Of a stretch of DNA of 64,000 nucleotides, positions 1-8,593 are shown piece after piece. Source of the stretch: Candidatus Methylophosphatis roskildensis (GTDB taxonomy: Bacteria; Pseudomonadota; Gammaproteobacteria; Burkholderiales; Rhodocyclaceae); contig JADJEV010000005.1 in assembly GCA_016708905.1 (NCBI GenBank), forward strand, positions 496,001 to 560,000, read 5' to 3'. Position numbers and translations under genes: made by a program. Position 1 is the first letter of the stretch, and the number at the start of each line of letters is the position of its first letter. The notes below the pieces were generated by a model that ran no database searches, was not told the origin of the DNA, and was given only the letters and a program-made list of their open reading frames with translations.

Positions 1-770
1 GTTTCAACCGCGGCCAGCCGCCAGCCACGCCGGACGCCGCCGCACAGCCGAAACCGGCGACCACCGCGCCGGCGCTACCGCCGCGCTTCGACCCGGGCCG
101 GCGCGAACGTGACCGAAACAGTGACAACGCGCGCGAGCGTCGCCCCGATTCCGATCGCCAGCCCGGCGAGCGGCGCGGTGCACTGCCGGCCCCGGCCCCG
201 CAGCCTGCCCCGCTCAATGTTGCGCCGGCTCCCGCTGCCGTACCGCAGGCGCCGGCGCCCCAGCCGCCGCGCAGCGAACGGCCGCGCCGGCCGGACACAC
301 CGGCGGATGCCAATCCGCGCTTCAACCGCGTCCAGCCGCAAGCCGCACCGGAAGCCGCTGCGCCGCCGGTGCCGGCAATCCGGCCGCCGCGCATGGAGCC
401 GCGACCGATGGAGTCGCCACGCCGGCCGGACACTCCGCCCAATGCCGATCCGCGCGTCAACCGCCAGAGCGCGCCGGCAGCAAGCCCGTCTGCACCAATG
501 CCAGCGCAGCGCCGCCAGATCGAACGTGAGTTGCCGGCAGCGCGGCCGGCTCCGCGCAACCAGGCCATGCCTGCCCCGCCGCCGGCGCAGCCGGCGGTTC
601 AGCGCAGCCAGCCGATGCCGGCACGCGAAGCCAGACCGGAACGGGCCGAACAGCCGCGCAATCCGCGCCACGATGCCGCGCAAGGAATGCAGGGATCGAA
701 GGCGCAAGGCGACCAGCAGCCGCCGAACAACCCGCGCCGAAGACTCGACAGCGAGCGCGACAGCCGCTGA
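1..770 (+). CDS. C-terminal part of a Pro/Arg/Ala-rich protein (5' end outside window)
   Basis: The reading frame is open from base 3 and ends with TGA at 768-770; the start lies upstream of the window. About 255 residues are visible. They are almost wholly Pro, Ala, Arg and Gln with no hydrophobic core, so this is a disordered tail. A loose motif, PDTP-x-x-A-D/N-P-R-F/V-N-R, recurs at least twice. Tails like this are found on FecR/DUF6600-type surface proteins of betaproteobacteria, but the diagnostic domain is outside the window, so I do not assign a function. It converges on tcdA with only 14 bases between the stops. Confidence 0.6.
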   Translation, partial: FNRGQPPATPDAAAQPKPATTAPALPPRFDPGRRERDRNSDNARERRPDSDRQPGERRGALPAPAPQPAPLNVAPAPAAVPQAPAPQPPRSERPRRPDTPADANPRFNRVQPQAAPEAAAPPVPAIRPPRMEPRPMESPRRPDTPPNADPRVNRQSAPAASPSAPMPAQRRQIERELPAARPAPRNQAMPAPPPAQPAVQRSQPMPAREARPERAEQPRNPRHDAAQGMQGSKAQGDQQPPNNPRRRLDSERDSR

Positions 771-784
771 ATCTGCGCCGCGGA

Positions 785-1564
785 TCAGCGCGCAGCGATC
801 GAGCGCAGGGCGCGCGCAGCCGCCGTCATGCCGAATGCCGCTGTCACGCAGACCGAGGAGCCGTAGCCGGCGCAGTTGAGGCCCTGCAATGCGCGCGACG
901 GGTCTTGCCCGGAATCCATGTCGCAGGCCGCCTGGCGCGGCATGACGACAGGCTCGGCCGAGAACACCGCCTCGATGCCGAACTTCTTCTTCGCCTCGCG
1001 GGTGAAGCCATGGTCGCGGCGCAACCGGGAGCGGACTTTCGACAGCAGCGCATCGCCCGCGCTGCGCGCCAGATCGTCGACCTGCACCCGCGTCGGATCG
1101 CTGCGCCCGCCCGCCCCGCCGCACATCACGAGCCGCTGCTTGTTGCGCCAGCAGTACGCGGCGAGTGCCGCCTTGGCCCGCACTTTGTCGATCGCGTCGA
1201 TCACCACGTCATGGGGCGTGGCGAGCAGTTCTTCGACGTTCGACTCGTCGATGAACTGCTCGATCGAGTCGACCACGCATTGCGGGTTGATCGCCGCGAT
1301 GCGGCTCGCCATGGCGTCGACCTTGGCGCGGCCGAAATCCGCCTCTATCGCGTGGATCTGCCGATTGACGTTGGATTCGGCGATGTGATCGAGATCGATC
1401 AGCGTGATGCGCCCGATCCCGCTGCGCGCCAGCGCCTCGGCCGACCAGGAGCCGACGCCGCCGATGCCGATGATGCAGACCGAGGCCGCGCGAACGCGCT
1501 CGGCCTGTTCCGTGCCATAGAGGCGCGCGATGCCGCCGAAGCGGCGCTGGTGATCGACGGTCAT
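785..1564 (-). CDS. tcdA: tRNA threonylcarbamoyladenosine dehydratase TcdA
   Basis: TcdA is an E1/ThiF-like ATP-dependent enzyme that cyclises t6A37 of ANN-decoding tRNAs to ct6A. The 259-residue product shows the RRFGGIARLYG start typical of the family, the nucleotide-binding loop GIGGVGSWSAEALARSG, the DLDHIAESNVNRQIHA segment and the GGAGGRSDPT motif. Length matches the family (about 270). The ATG at 1564 gives a start directly before the conserved N-terminus; an in-frame ATG at 1606 would add 14 residues. Neither has a strong ribosome binding site. The gene stands alone, convergent with the Pro-rich protein gene. Confidence 0.93.
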   Translation of the reverse strand: MTVDHQRRFGGIARLYGTEQAERVRAASVCIIGIGGVGSWSAEALARSGIGRITLIDLDHIAESNVNRQIHAIEADFGRAKVDAMASRIAAINPQCVVDSIEQFIDESNVEELLATPHDVVIDAIDKVRAKAALAAYCWRNKQRLVMCGGAGGRSDPTRVQVDDLARSAGDALLSKVRSRLRRDHGFTREAKKKFGIEAVFSAEPVVMPRQAACDMDSGQDPSRALQGLNCAGYGSSVCVTAAFGMTAAARALRSIAAR

Positions 1565-1852
1565 GGCGGCAACAGATGTGTTCGATGCGCTGGCAAAGCC
1601 TTGCATTCTATCCGCCACCGCATCGACCTGGCGGCCGCATGGGTCGGCACTTCCGCATGGCATTGGTCTGAAAGCACCCCCGGATGCGCTTTCCCGGGCA
1701 GCCAACCCGCGGAGCGCCATCCCGCGCGGCTTCCAGCGGGCCAGGTTGGGCAGAGTGGAGCAACGCCCAACACGTGCTCGCTGCTTCTTCCTCTCAAGGG
1801 GAAAGGCCGGGATGGGGGTGAAGCGGCGGATGTCCTCAAGTTTTTGCGTTGG

Positions 1853-2385
1853 GGATGCGCCGCGCCGGGGTGGCCCGGCAGCCAGTCACTTTTCTTGTCT
1901 CGCCAAGAAAAGTAACCAAAAGAAGGCGACCCGGGTTCGCCGGTTGCCCGGCGATGAAACTTCCGGCCAACTCCCCTGCGCTGCTCACGTCGGCGGGCGG
2001 GCTTCGCAAACTCGCTGCGCTGCGCTTCGCTCAGACAGCGAAGCCCGACGGCCCCCGCCGCCGCTGCGCTGCTCGGCGGCTCTCACGGGAAAGAAAAGCG
2101 TCGCAGCCCGACCGCTTGCGGAGATTCTCTGTGGCCGTTGTGCCCCGACCCCTCCCGTGAGAGCCGCCGAGCAGCGCAGAGCTGTCGGGGGAAGTCGGCG
2201 AGCACTGTCTGAGCCCGAAGGGCGAGTTGCGCAGCCGCCCGACAGATCGAGCAGCGCAGGGCAGTTGTCCGGCAGTTTCATCGCCGGACAACCGGCGAAC
2301 CCGGGTCGCCTTTTCTTTGGTTACTTTCTTTTGGCGAAGCAAAAGAAAGTAACTTGCCGCCGGGCAACCCCCGGCGCGGCCCATC
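1853..2385. repeat. Long imperfect inverted repeat, arms about 235 bp
   Basis: The left arm (1853-2090) and right arm (2153-2385) are reverse complements with scattered mismatches. The innermost 20 bases (2071-2090 and 2153-2172) match perfectly around a 62-bp spacer. The arms contain purine-rich stretches such as AAAAGTAACCAAAAG and its complement. Both strands carry several open frames, but these are mirror images of each other rich in Arg/Ala/Pro, so I read them as products of the repeat, not genes. It occupies most of the gene-free stretch 1565-2628. It could be two copies of a dispersed element in head-to-head orientation or one foldback element; no transposase is present. Confidence 0.85.
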
Positions 2386-2628
2386 CACCCCGCAATCTCG
2401 CGAAGACATTTATCGCTTCACTCACCATTCACAGCCCTCCCTTCGGAGCGGCAGGCAGCGCGGTCGCCGTACTCCACGGATGGAACGCCGCACCGCCGCG
2501 ATGGTCTATGGCATTGCGATTGCACGGCGCGATACGGCTTGAATCCGGACTCGCCGTCCCCATTTGACGGGCAACCGGGTGCCCGATAGCATCGCCCCGG
2601 CATTCAAACCTACGGAGATCGAAAGCTC

Positions 2629-3504
2629 ATGAAACGCATCGTGCTGTTCCTCGTCACCAACGTCGCCGTACTGGCGGTGCTGTCGGTGGTGCTCAACCTG
2701 CTCGGCGCCAACCGCTTTCTGACCGCCAACGGGCTGGACATCGGCACCTTGCTGGTCTTTTCAGCGGTGGTCGGTTTCGTCGGTTCGTTCATGTCCCTGC
2801 TGATGAGCAAGCCGATGGCCAAATGGTCGACCGGCGCGCAGATCATCACCGGCGACGAGGGTCCGACCGAACGATGGCTGGTTTCCACCGTGCAGCAGCT
2901 CGCGCAGAAGGCTGGCATCGGCATGCCCGAGGTCGCGATGTACGAGGGCGAGCCGAACGCATTCGCCACCGGCGCGTTCAAGAATTCCTCGCTGGTCGCG
3001 GTGTCCACCGGCCTGTTGCAGTCGATGAACAAGGACGAAGTGGAGGCAGTGCTCGGCCATGAAGTGGCGCACGTCGCCAACGGCGACATGGTCACGCTGA
3101 CGCTGATCCAGGGCGTGGTGAATACCTTCGTGGTGTTCTTCTCGCGCCTCGTCGGTTATTTCGTCGACAAGGTGGTGCTGAAGAACGAGCGCGACGGCGT
3201 GGGCATCGGCTATTACGTGGCGAGCATGGTGGCCCAGATTGTCTTCGGAGTCCTGGCCATGATGGTCGTGGCCTGGTTTTCGCGCCAGCGCGAATTCCGC
3301 GCGGATGCCGGTTCAGCCAGACTGCTCGGCAGCCCGCAGCCGATGACCCGCGCGCTGGCCCGCCTGGGCGGCCTGGAACCCGGCGCGCTGCCGAAGTCAA
3401 TGGCCGCCTCGGGCATCACCGACCGTCCGGGCTGGGCGGCGCTGTTCTCCACCCACCCGCCGGTCGAGGAGCGCATCCGCGCGCTGCAGGGCAACCGCGG
3501 CTGA
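2629..3504 (+). CDS. htpX: Protease HtpX
   Basis: Membrane-bound zinc metalloprotease of family M48 that degrades misfolded membrane proteins, working alongside FtsH. The 291-residue protein has two N-terminal membrane segments (about 5-25 and 38-58), the zinc site HEVAH with H144, E145 and H148, and two further hydrophobic segments (about 160-180 and 195-218). Length matches the family. A GGAG lies about 12 bases upstream of the ATG. It is monocistronic and ends at a bidirectional terminator shared with the convergent SWIB gene. Confidence 0.96.
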   Translation: MKRIVLFLVTNVAVLAVLSVVLNLLGANRFLTANGLDIGTLLVFSAVVGFVGSFMSLLMSKPMAKWSTGAQIITGDEGPTERWLVSTVQQLAQKAGIGMPEVAMYEGEPNAFATGAFKNSSLVAVSTGLLQSMNKDEVEAVLGHEVAHVANGDMVTLTLIQGVVNTFVVFFSRLVGYFVDKVVLKNERDGVGIGYYVASMVAQIVFGVLAMMVVAWFSRQREFRADAGSARLLGSPQPMTRALARLGGLEPGALPKSMAASGITDRPGWAALFSTHPPVEERIRALQGNRG

Positions 3505-3534
3505 GCACGCGCGCACCGGGCGCGCGGCGAAACA

Positions 3535-3564
3535 AAAGGGCCGCTGCGGATGCAGCGGCCCTTT
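3535..3564. terminator. Bidirectional rho-independent terminator between htpX and the SWIB gene
   Basis: A perfect 10-bp GC-rich stem (GGGCCGCTGC, 3538-3547, pairing with 3552-3561) has a 4-base loop, is preceded by AAAA and followed by TTT, so it can act in both directions. It lies between two convergent genes. Confidence 0.85.
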
Positions 3565-3585
3565 CCGTTTGGAACCTGTCCGGGC

Positions 3586-4056
3586 TTACTTCAGGTGGGT
3601 ATTGACGAGCTTGGTCATCTCGAACATCGAGACCTGCTTCTTGCCACCGAAAATCTCCCTCAGCTTCTCGTCGGCATTGATCAGGCGGCGGTTGATTTCA
3701 TCCTGCAGCTTGTTCTTCTTGATGTAGTCCCAGATCTTCTTGACGACTTCGGTACGCGGCAGCGGCATGGCGCCGACGACCCTTGCCAGTACCTCGGACG
3801 GCGTCATCGCCTTCATGAACGCGGGATTGGGTGCGCGCTTGGCAGCGGGCTTCTTGGCTGCGGCGGGCTTCTTGGCGGCCGGTTTCTTGGCCGCGGGCTT
3901 CTTCGCCGCGGGCGCGGCCTTCTTTGCAGCCGGGGCCTTGGCAGCAGGCTTCTTGGCCGGCGCAGCCTTCTTGACTGGCGCCTTTGCTGCTGCAGGCTTC
4001 TTGGCAGCCGGTTTCTTGGCCGCGGGCTTGGTTGCGGGCTTCTTTGCTGTCGCCAT
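3586..4056 (-). CDS. SWIB/MDM2-domain protein with histone-H1-like Lys/Ala tail
   Basis: The 156-residue protein has two parts. Residues 2 to about 75 are low-complexity PAAKK/AAKKPA repeats resembling histone H1 and AlgP-type DNA-binding tails. The rest is a SWIB domain (AFMKAMTPSEVLARVVG, then TEVVKKIWDYIKKNKLQD and INADEKLREIFGG). SWIB domains are known from eukaryotic SWI/SNF complexes and from chlamydiae and proteobacteria; a nucleoid-associated role is an inference. The ATG at 4056 has AAGGAG eight bases upstream; an in-frame TTG at 4062 is less well placed. Repeats in the basic tail make length variation between strains likely. Confidence 0.9.
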   Translation of the reverse strand: MATAKKPATKPAAKKPAAKKPAAAKAPVKKAAPAKKPAAKAPAAKKAAPAAKKPAAKKPAAKKPAAAKKPAAKRAPNPAFMKAMTPSEVLARVVGAMPLPRTEVVKKIWDYIKKNKLQDEINRRLINADEKLREIFGGKKQVSMFEMTKLVNTHLK

Positions 4057-4260
4057 ACTCAACTCTCCTTTTTGATTGACGGCTGTTTACCCCCTGGCGA
4101 AATGCTCGCACCAGGCTCATTGGCAAGGCCGATGCAAGCATGGCGAGATTACCCGCGTTCTGTCAATGGTTTCAGAGAGAAAAATCGCGTAAACCCGCGT
4201 GAATTGTTGCTTCCAGCCCGATGCCAGCGGCAAGTCGGCAAAAAAGCGACCTCTGACGCA

Positions 4261-4626
4261 CTACGAATCGCCGTCTCCGGCGCCGCGTCGGGCGAGAAAC
4301 TCGTCGGCTAGCAAGTCGCGCAAACGGCCGGCCTGGTGCCAGATATCGGGGTGTGGACGGAAGCTGTCGCGGACCTGGCGCAGCAGGCGGGAGTTGCCGT
4401 GCAGCAGTTCGTGCAGCAGAGTGTCGAGCAGGTCGAGCGCCTGCATGTCGTCGAGATCATCGAGGTAGCGCGCGTTCAGGCGCAGACTGTCGGTGAGCAG
4501 GCGATATTGCCCGAGCACCCGCCGACCGGGGGCAAAGGCGCGCGGATTCAGCCTGCGCGGCTGCCGCAGATGCGGCAGCCACTCGGCGATCAGCCGCAGT
4601 GCCAGATCGATGTCGCGCCTGCTCAT
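4261..4626 (-). CDS. Small SprT-like zinc metalloprotease-fold protein
   Basis: A 121-residue protein with a clear zinc-protease helix, LLDTLLHELLHGN (H72, E73, H76), preceded by a strand-like GQYRLLTDSLRLN segment as in the SprT-like fold. It is shorter than E. coli SprT (about 165) and lacks an obvious C-terminal zinc ribbon, so it is a minimal version. No signal peptide, so probably cytoplasmic. The start is uncertain: ATG at 4626 or GTG at 4635, the latter close behind AGGGAA. It is divergent from the caspase-fold gene. Activity is inferred from the motif only. Confidence 0.7.
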   Translation of the reverse strand: MSRRDIDLALRLIAEWLPHLRQPRRLNPRAFAPGRRVLGQYRLLTDSLRLNARYLDDLDDMQALDLLDTLLHELLHGNSRLLRQVRDSFRPHPDIWHQAGRLRDLLADEFLARRGAGDGDS

Positions 4627-4753
4627 GTCATGCACCGTTCCCTACCAGGACTACCTTCGCACTATGCCTTGCGGCTGATTGTGCCCCGCCACGGAGCGAA
4701 TAAAATAGCGCCATTCAAGCGGAAAGCTTGTTCCGACTCTCCGGACGCTGCCG

Positions 4754-6259
4754 ATGAAACGACTGCTGATCTTCTGCCTTGCCATGCTGCTGGCTGCCCC
4801 GCTGTCGGCCCAGTCACAGCGGGTAACGCGCGGCGATGCGGCGAGGCCGACATCGTCGGTCTCGGAGAACGGCCGGCGCACGGCACTTGTCATCGGCAAC
4901 GGGGCCTACAAGGTGGCCCCGCTCGCCAACCCCGTGCAGGACGCCCGCCTGATTGCCGAGGCACTGCTCGCCGCGCGCTTCCGCGTGATCCGGCTCGAAA
5001 ACGCCAGCCGCGAGACCATGCTCAAGGCGATCACCGAGTTCGGCGACGAGATAGACCTGGGCGGGGTGGGCGTCTTCTACTACGCCGGCCACGGCGTCCA
5101 GGTGCGCGGCGAAAACTACCTGGTGCCGGTCGACGCCAAGATCGATCGCGAGGAGGAAATCCGCACCCGCAGCGTCAATGCGCAGGAGATTCTCGATCGC
5201 ATGGGGGCAGCGAAGAACGGGCTCAACCTGGTGTTCCTCGACGCCTGCCGCAACGATCCATTCCCGCGCGCCTCGCGCGGCGCCGCGCCGGGGCTGGCCA
5301 AGATGGATGCCGCGCTGGGCACCCTGATCTCGTTCGCCACCGCGCCGGGCAGCGTCGCCGAGGACGGCGACAGCGCCAACAGCCCCTACAGCCGCCGCCT
5401 CGCGGCCGCCATGCGCGAACCGGGGCTGCGCATCGAGGACGTGCTCAAGCGCGTGCGCTCGCAGGTGCGCGAAGACACCCGCGGGCGCCAGATCACCTGG
5501 GACAACAGCTCGATCGAGGGCGATTTCTACTTCCATCCGGGCGAGGCTCGGAGCGCCGCGGCGAGCGCGGTGGACAGCGGCCCGCAGGCCGAAACCGTGT
5601 TCTGGAACAGCATCAAGGATTCCCAGAACCCGCGCGAGTTCGAGATCTACCTCAAGCGCTACCCCGAGGGCGAGTTCGCCGAACTGGCGCAGGAGCGCCT
5701 GGCCGTGCTGGAGGCCGACAACGCGCCCGCCGCGCCGGCGCCGCAACCGGTCGCGCGCTCGAGCAGGCCGATTGCGAATGCGGCACCGGCGCCCGTCGCA
5801 AGTGTTGGTGCGCCCGTGGTTGCCCGCGCAGCGTCCTCTCCGGCGCAGATGTTCCGGCCCGGGGCCGCCGGCAATGCCGCCGACCAGCTCAATGCAATGG
5901 GCATCACGGTGGCGCCGACCGCCGCCGCCTATGCAGCCCTGCAGCACGGCGCTTCGACCGCCGCAGCCGTCAGCGAGGACGACGGGCGCATACGCGCGCT
6001 GGCGGTCGAGACCTTTCCGCGCCTCGACCCCGACCAAGTCGGCGCCGAAGACGTCCGCCGCGCGCAGCAACTGCGGGCCCGGCTCGCCAGCGTGCGCAAC
6101 TGGAACGAACGCAAGATCGCCACCCGCAGCCTGGTCGGGGCGAGCAACGAATGGCTGCAGCAAGTGCAGTTGCTGATCGAGGACAAGCGGCTCGACGAAG
6201 CCGAAGCCGTCATCCGGGCCAAGGAACGCGCGCTCGGGCTGGCGCGCGGCAGGCCATAG
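4754..6259 (+). CDS. Secreted caspase-fold (peptidase C14) protein
   Basis: A 501-residue protein with an N-terminal signal peptide (about 1-20, ending LSAQS). The caspase-like domain runs from about 42 to 270: ALVIGNGAYK at the start, catalytic His113 in YYAGHGV and Cys165 in FLDACRNDPF. A short SEL1/outer-membrane-lipoprotein-like segment (FWNSIKDSQNPREFEIYLKR) follows, then a Pro/Ala linker and a helical C-terminal region about 400-500 with no family I recognise. Both catalytic residues are present, so it may be an active Arg/Lys-specific orthocaspase in the periplasm. It is monocistronic. Confidence 0.9.
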   Translation: MKRLLIFCLAMLLAAPLSAQSQRVTRGDAARPTSSVSENGRRTALVIGNGAYKVAPLANPVQDARLIAEALLAARFRVIRLENASRETMLKAITEFGDEIDLGGVGVFYYAGHGVQVRGENYLVPVDAKIDREEEIRTRSVNAQEILDRMGAAKNGLNLVFLDACRNDPFPRASRGAAPGLAKMDAALGTLISFATAPGSVAEDGDSANSPYSRRLAAAMREPGLRIEDVLKRVRSQVREDTRGRQITWDNSSIEGDFYFHPGEARSAAASAVDSGPQAETVFWNSIKDSQNPREFEIYLKRYPEGEFAELAQERLAVLEADNAPAAPAPQPVARSSRPIANAAPAPVASVGAPVVARAASSPAQMFRPGAAGNAADQLNAMGITVAPTAAAYAALQHGASTAAAVSEDDGRIRALAVETFPRLDPDQVGAEDVRRAQQLRARLASVRNWNERKIATRSLVGASNEWLQQVQLLIEDKRLDEAEAVIRAKERALGLARGRP

Positions 6260-6330
6260 CGGCAACGACAGCGGAACCTGCGCCGCACTGATTCGCCGGT
6301 ACCCGCCGGGTGCGGGCATAATCGCCTGCA

Positions 6331-7281
6331 ATGAGTCGACATTTCCGCCTTCTCGCGGTCGCCCTTTGGCTTGTATATTCCGCGGGCGCATCCGCTGCAC
6401 CTTTCGCCTACATCACCAATCAGGCGTCCAACGATGTCAGCGTGATCGACCTCGCCCGCGACCGGGTGATCGCGACGATTCCGGTCGGCAAGTCGCCGGC
6501 CGGCGTGGTGGTCAGCGACAGGGCGGGCAAGGTGTTCGTCAGCAATCCCGAGAGCAAGTCGATTTCCGTCATCGATCTGGCGAGCAACCGTGTGATCGAC
6601 AGCATCGATGCCGGCCGCGGACCGGTCGGCATCGATGCCGCGCCCGACGGCCGGCGCCTGTATGTCGCCGACTGGTACGCCAACGCGCTGCTGGTGTTCG
6701 ACGCGGCGACCCACCGCCGAATCGGCGAAGTGCCGGTGGGCAAGGCCCCGGCCGGCGTGGCGGTGGCGCCGGACGGCACGCTGATCTACGTGGCGAACCG
6801 CGACGATGATTCGATCGGCATAGTCGATGCGGCCGCCCTGCGCCAGGTGGCGAGCGTCGAGGTCGGCTCGCACCCGTTCGCGCTCGGCCTGACGCCCGAC
6901 GGTGCGAAACTTTTCGCGCTCAATGTGCTCAGCAATGACGTCAGCGTGATCGACACGGGCACGCGGCAGGTGATCAGCACCATCGCGGTCGGCAAGTCGC
7001 CCTACGGCGTGGCCTTCAGCGCCGACGGTGCGCGCGCCTGGGTCACCAACCAGCATGCCGAGACGGTGTCGGTCATCGACACGGCGACCTTACGCGTTGT
7101 GGACACGGTGGCCGGCGGCGCCTATCCGGAAGGCATCGCGGTGGCAGGCGGGCGAGTCGTGGTAGTGAGCTGGATGGATGATTGCGTGCATCTGCTCGAT
7201 GCGAAAAACGGCAAGCGACTGGCCACCATCGACACCGGGCGCAATCCGCGCGGTTTCGGCCGCTTCGTCACCACGCCGTGA
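6331..7281 (+). CDS. Secreted YVTN-family beta-propeller protein
   Basis: A 316-residue protein with a signal peptide (about 1-22) and about seven repeats of roughly 42 residues built on the pattern FAYITNQASNDVSVIDL ... IPVGKSPAGVVVS. This is the YVTN/YncE seven-bladed propeller, a periplasmic fold used for protein or ligand binding. No catalytic residue is evident. A second YVTN propeller lies 1.3 kb downstream at 8594-9661, and a START-like protein and a protease-inhibitor lipoprotein lie between them on the same strand, so the four may form a periplasmic functional group (inference). Confidence 0.9.
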   Translation: MSRHFRLLAVALWLVYSAGASAAPFAYITNQASNDVSVIDLARDRVIATIPVGKSPAGVVVSDRAGKVFVSNPESKSISVIDLASNRVIDSIDAGRGPVGIDAAPDGRRLYVADWYANALLVFDAATHRRIGEVPVGKAPAGVAVAPDGTLIYVANRDDDSIGIVDAAALRQVASVEVGSHPFALGLTPDGAKLFALNVLSNDVSVIDTGTRQVISTIAVGKSPYGVAFSADGARAWVTNQHAETVSVIDTATLRVVDTVAGGAYPEGIAVAGGRVVVVSWMDDCVHLLDAKNGKRLATIDTGRNPRGFGRFVTTP

Positions 7282-7370
7282 AGACGCGCATATTGCCAGC
7301 CGCGTAGCTTGCCGGTACCGTTGCGGCTTGACCGATTCACCAGCCAATCACATCCATAGGAGACAAACGA

Positions 7371-7889
7371 ATGCGTGTTTCGCTGATGGCAGCCCTGCTG
7401 CTGGCATGCTCGGTCGCGTGGGCCCACGGGCCGACTCGGCAGAAGGTGACCGAATCGGTCACCATCAAGGCCGCACCCGACGCGGTGTGGGCGAAGGTCA
7501 AGGATTTCGGCGCGATGCAGGGCTGGCATCCGGCGATCGAGAACACTGCAGCCGACCAGGGCAGCGGCGTCGGATCGATTCGCACGCTGACACTCAAGGG
7601 CGGCGGCACCATCGTCGAGGAGCTCGAATCCTATTCGGATGCCGATCGCAAGTTCAGCTACCGGATGACCGATCCCGGCCCGGTGCCGGTGAACAACTAC
7701 AGCTCCACGCTGTCGGTCAAACCGGCCGACGGCGGCGGCTCGGTCGTCGAGTGGCGCGGCGCGTTCTATCGCAAGTACATGAACAACGATCCGCCGCCCG
7801 AACAGAACGACGAGGCCGCGGTCAAGGCGATCACCGGCATCTATCAGTTCGGCCTGGGCAATCTGAAGGCGATGCTGGAGAAGAAGTAG
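7371..7889 (+). CDS. Secreted SRPBCC (START/polyketide-cyclase-like) protein
   Basis: A 172-residue protein with signal peptide MRVSLMAALLLACSVAWA and a single SRPBCC domain: VTIKAAPDAVWAKVKDFGAM at the start, then the alternating strands of a hydrophobic-ligand cavity and a long C-terminal helix with GIYQFGLGNLKAMLEK. AGGAG sits eight bases before the ATG. The family binds lipids or small hydrophobic molecules; the ligand here is unknown. The gene ends just before a GC-rich hairpin. Confidence 0.88.
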   Translation: MRVSLMAALLLACSVAWAHGPTRQKVTESVTIKAAPDAVWAKVKDFGAMQGWHPAIENTAADQGSGVGSIRTLTLKGGGTIVEELESYSDADRKFSYRMTDPGPVPVNNYSSTLSVKPADGGGSVVEWRGAFYRKYMNNDPPPEQNDEAAVKAITGIYQFGLGNLKAMLEKK

Positions 7890-7895
7890 CCGAAG

Positions 7896-7919
7896 CGGGC
7901 GCGCTCGCGCGCCCGGTTT
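7896..7919 (+). terminator. Probable terminator after the SRPBCC gene
   Basis: A 9-bp GC-rich palindrome (CGGGCGCGC at 7896-7904, complement at 7907-7915) is followed by GTTT, seven bases after the stop codon. The T-run is short. Confidence 0.5.
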
Positions 7920-7954
7920 CCACCTTCAACGCTACATCGGCCTGACAGCCAGCA

Positions 7955-8045
7955 TCCATGGGTATCGTGGCAGTGCATGCCTGAAGATCGCCATTCCATG
8001 CGTATCGTGGCAGTGCATATCTGAAGATCGCCATTCCATGCGGCT
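7955..8045. repeat. 40-bp tandem repeat, 2.2 copies, ending in the dispersed AGCCGCATGGAAT end motif
   Basis: Two copies (7955-7994 and 7995-8034) differ at three positions: TCCATG-G/C-GTATCGTGGCAG followed by TGCAT and CTGAAGATCGCCAT. A third start at 8035 breaks off into TCCATGCGGCTT. The junction at 8033-8045 is the complement of the 13-mer AGCCGCATGGAAT that also marks the palindromic repeats near 20.15 and 37.77 kb. Confidence 0.85.
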
Positions 8046-8091
8046 TGCAGACCGGTGCTTTTTGTCAAACTCTGAAACTCTCCGGTCCCCC

Positions 8092-8481
8092 ATGCTCCAG
8101 CCATCGACCGCGCGCCTGCTCTGCCTGCTGGCCGCCTTGCTGCTTGCGGCCTGCGCGGGTTCGCGGGCGCCGCTGATCGTATCCGACCTCGATGCCGATC
8201 GCGAACTCGCGCTGCGGGTCGGACAGTCGATCGCCATCACCCTGCCGGCCGATCACGCGAGCGGTCACGGCTGGCAACTGGCGCAGCGGACGCTGGAAGC
8301 GCTCGCCCTCGACGGCGAGCCGACCACCATGCGGGAATCGGGCAACGCCTCCGGCGCGCCCGGCAGCGAGACCTGGCGCTTTGTCGCCGTGCGCGCCGGA
8401 CAGGACGAGCTGCGCTTCGAATACCGGCCAGCGGACGCCGAAACGCTGCGCGTGGTCCGCTACCGCATCACCGCGCATTGA
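8092..8481 (+). CDS. Lipoprotein with I42 (chagasin-like) protease-inhibitor domain
   Basis: A 129-residue lipoprotein: the signal peptide ends in the lipobox LLAAC, with Cys21 the likely lipidated residue. The remainder matches the inhibitor I42 pattern: a strand GQSIAITLPADHASGHGWQL, then GAPGSETWRFVAVRAGQDEL and LRFEYRP. Chagasin-type inhibitors block papain-like cysteine peptidases. The ATG at 8092 is chosen because the signal peptide starts there; an in-frame ATG at 8038 would add 18 residues inside the repeat. A secreted caspase-fold protease is encoded 2 kb upstream, but chagasins target a different clan, so a link is speculative. Confidence 0.8.
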   Translation: MLQPSTARLLCLLAALLLAACAGSRAPLIVSDLDADRELALRVGQSIAITLPADHASGHGWQLAQRTLEALALDGEPTTMRESGNASGAPGSETWRFVAVRAGQDELRFEYRPADAETLRVVRYRITAH

Positions 8482-8593
8482 GCCGGCCGGCCGCGAACTC
8501 CGTGCCGGCCAGCGGGTCGAACCGGGTCACGGCCGCTTGCTGCCGGCATGCACGCAGGTCAACCAATCACCACAACGTCAAGGAGACCGCCTG

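Noticed and set aside
1563..2567. Long open frames across the inverted repeat between tcdA and htpX
   Set aside because: They mirror each other on both strands, follow the repeat arms and lack ribosome binding sites or known residues.
4814..6400. Open frame of 528 codons on the minus strand opposite the caspase-fold gene
   Set aside because: It is a GC-rich shadow of a gene with clear catalytic motifs; composition and lack of a start signal argue against it.
7955..8045. Short direct repeats that could suggest a CRISPR array
   Set aside because: Units are adjacent without spacers and only two copies exist, so it is a tandem duplication.
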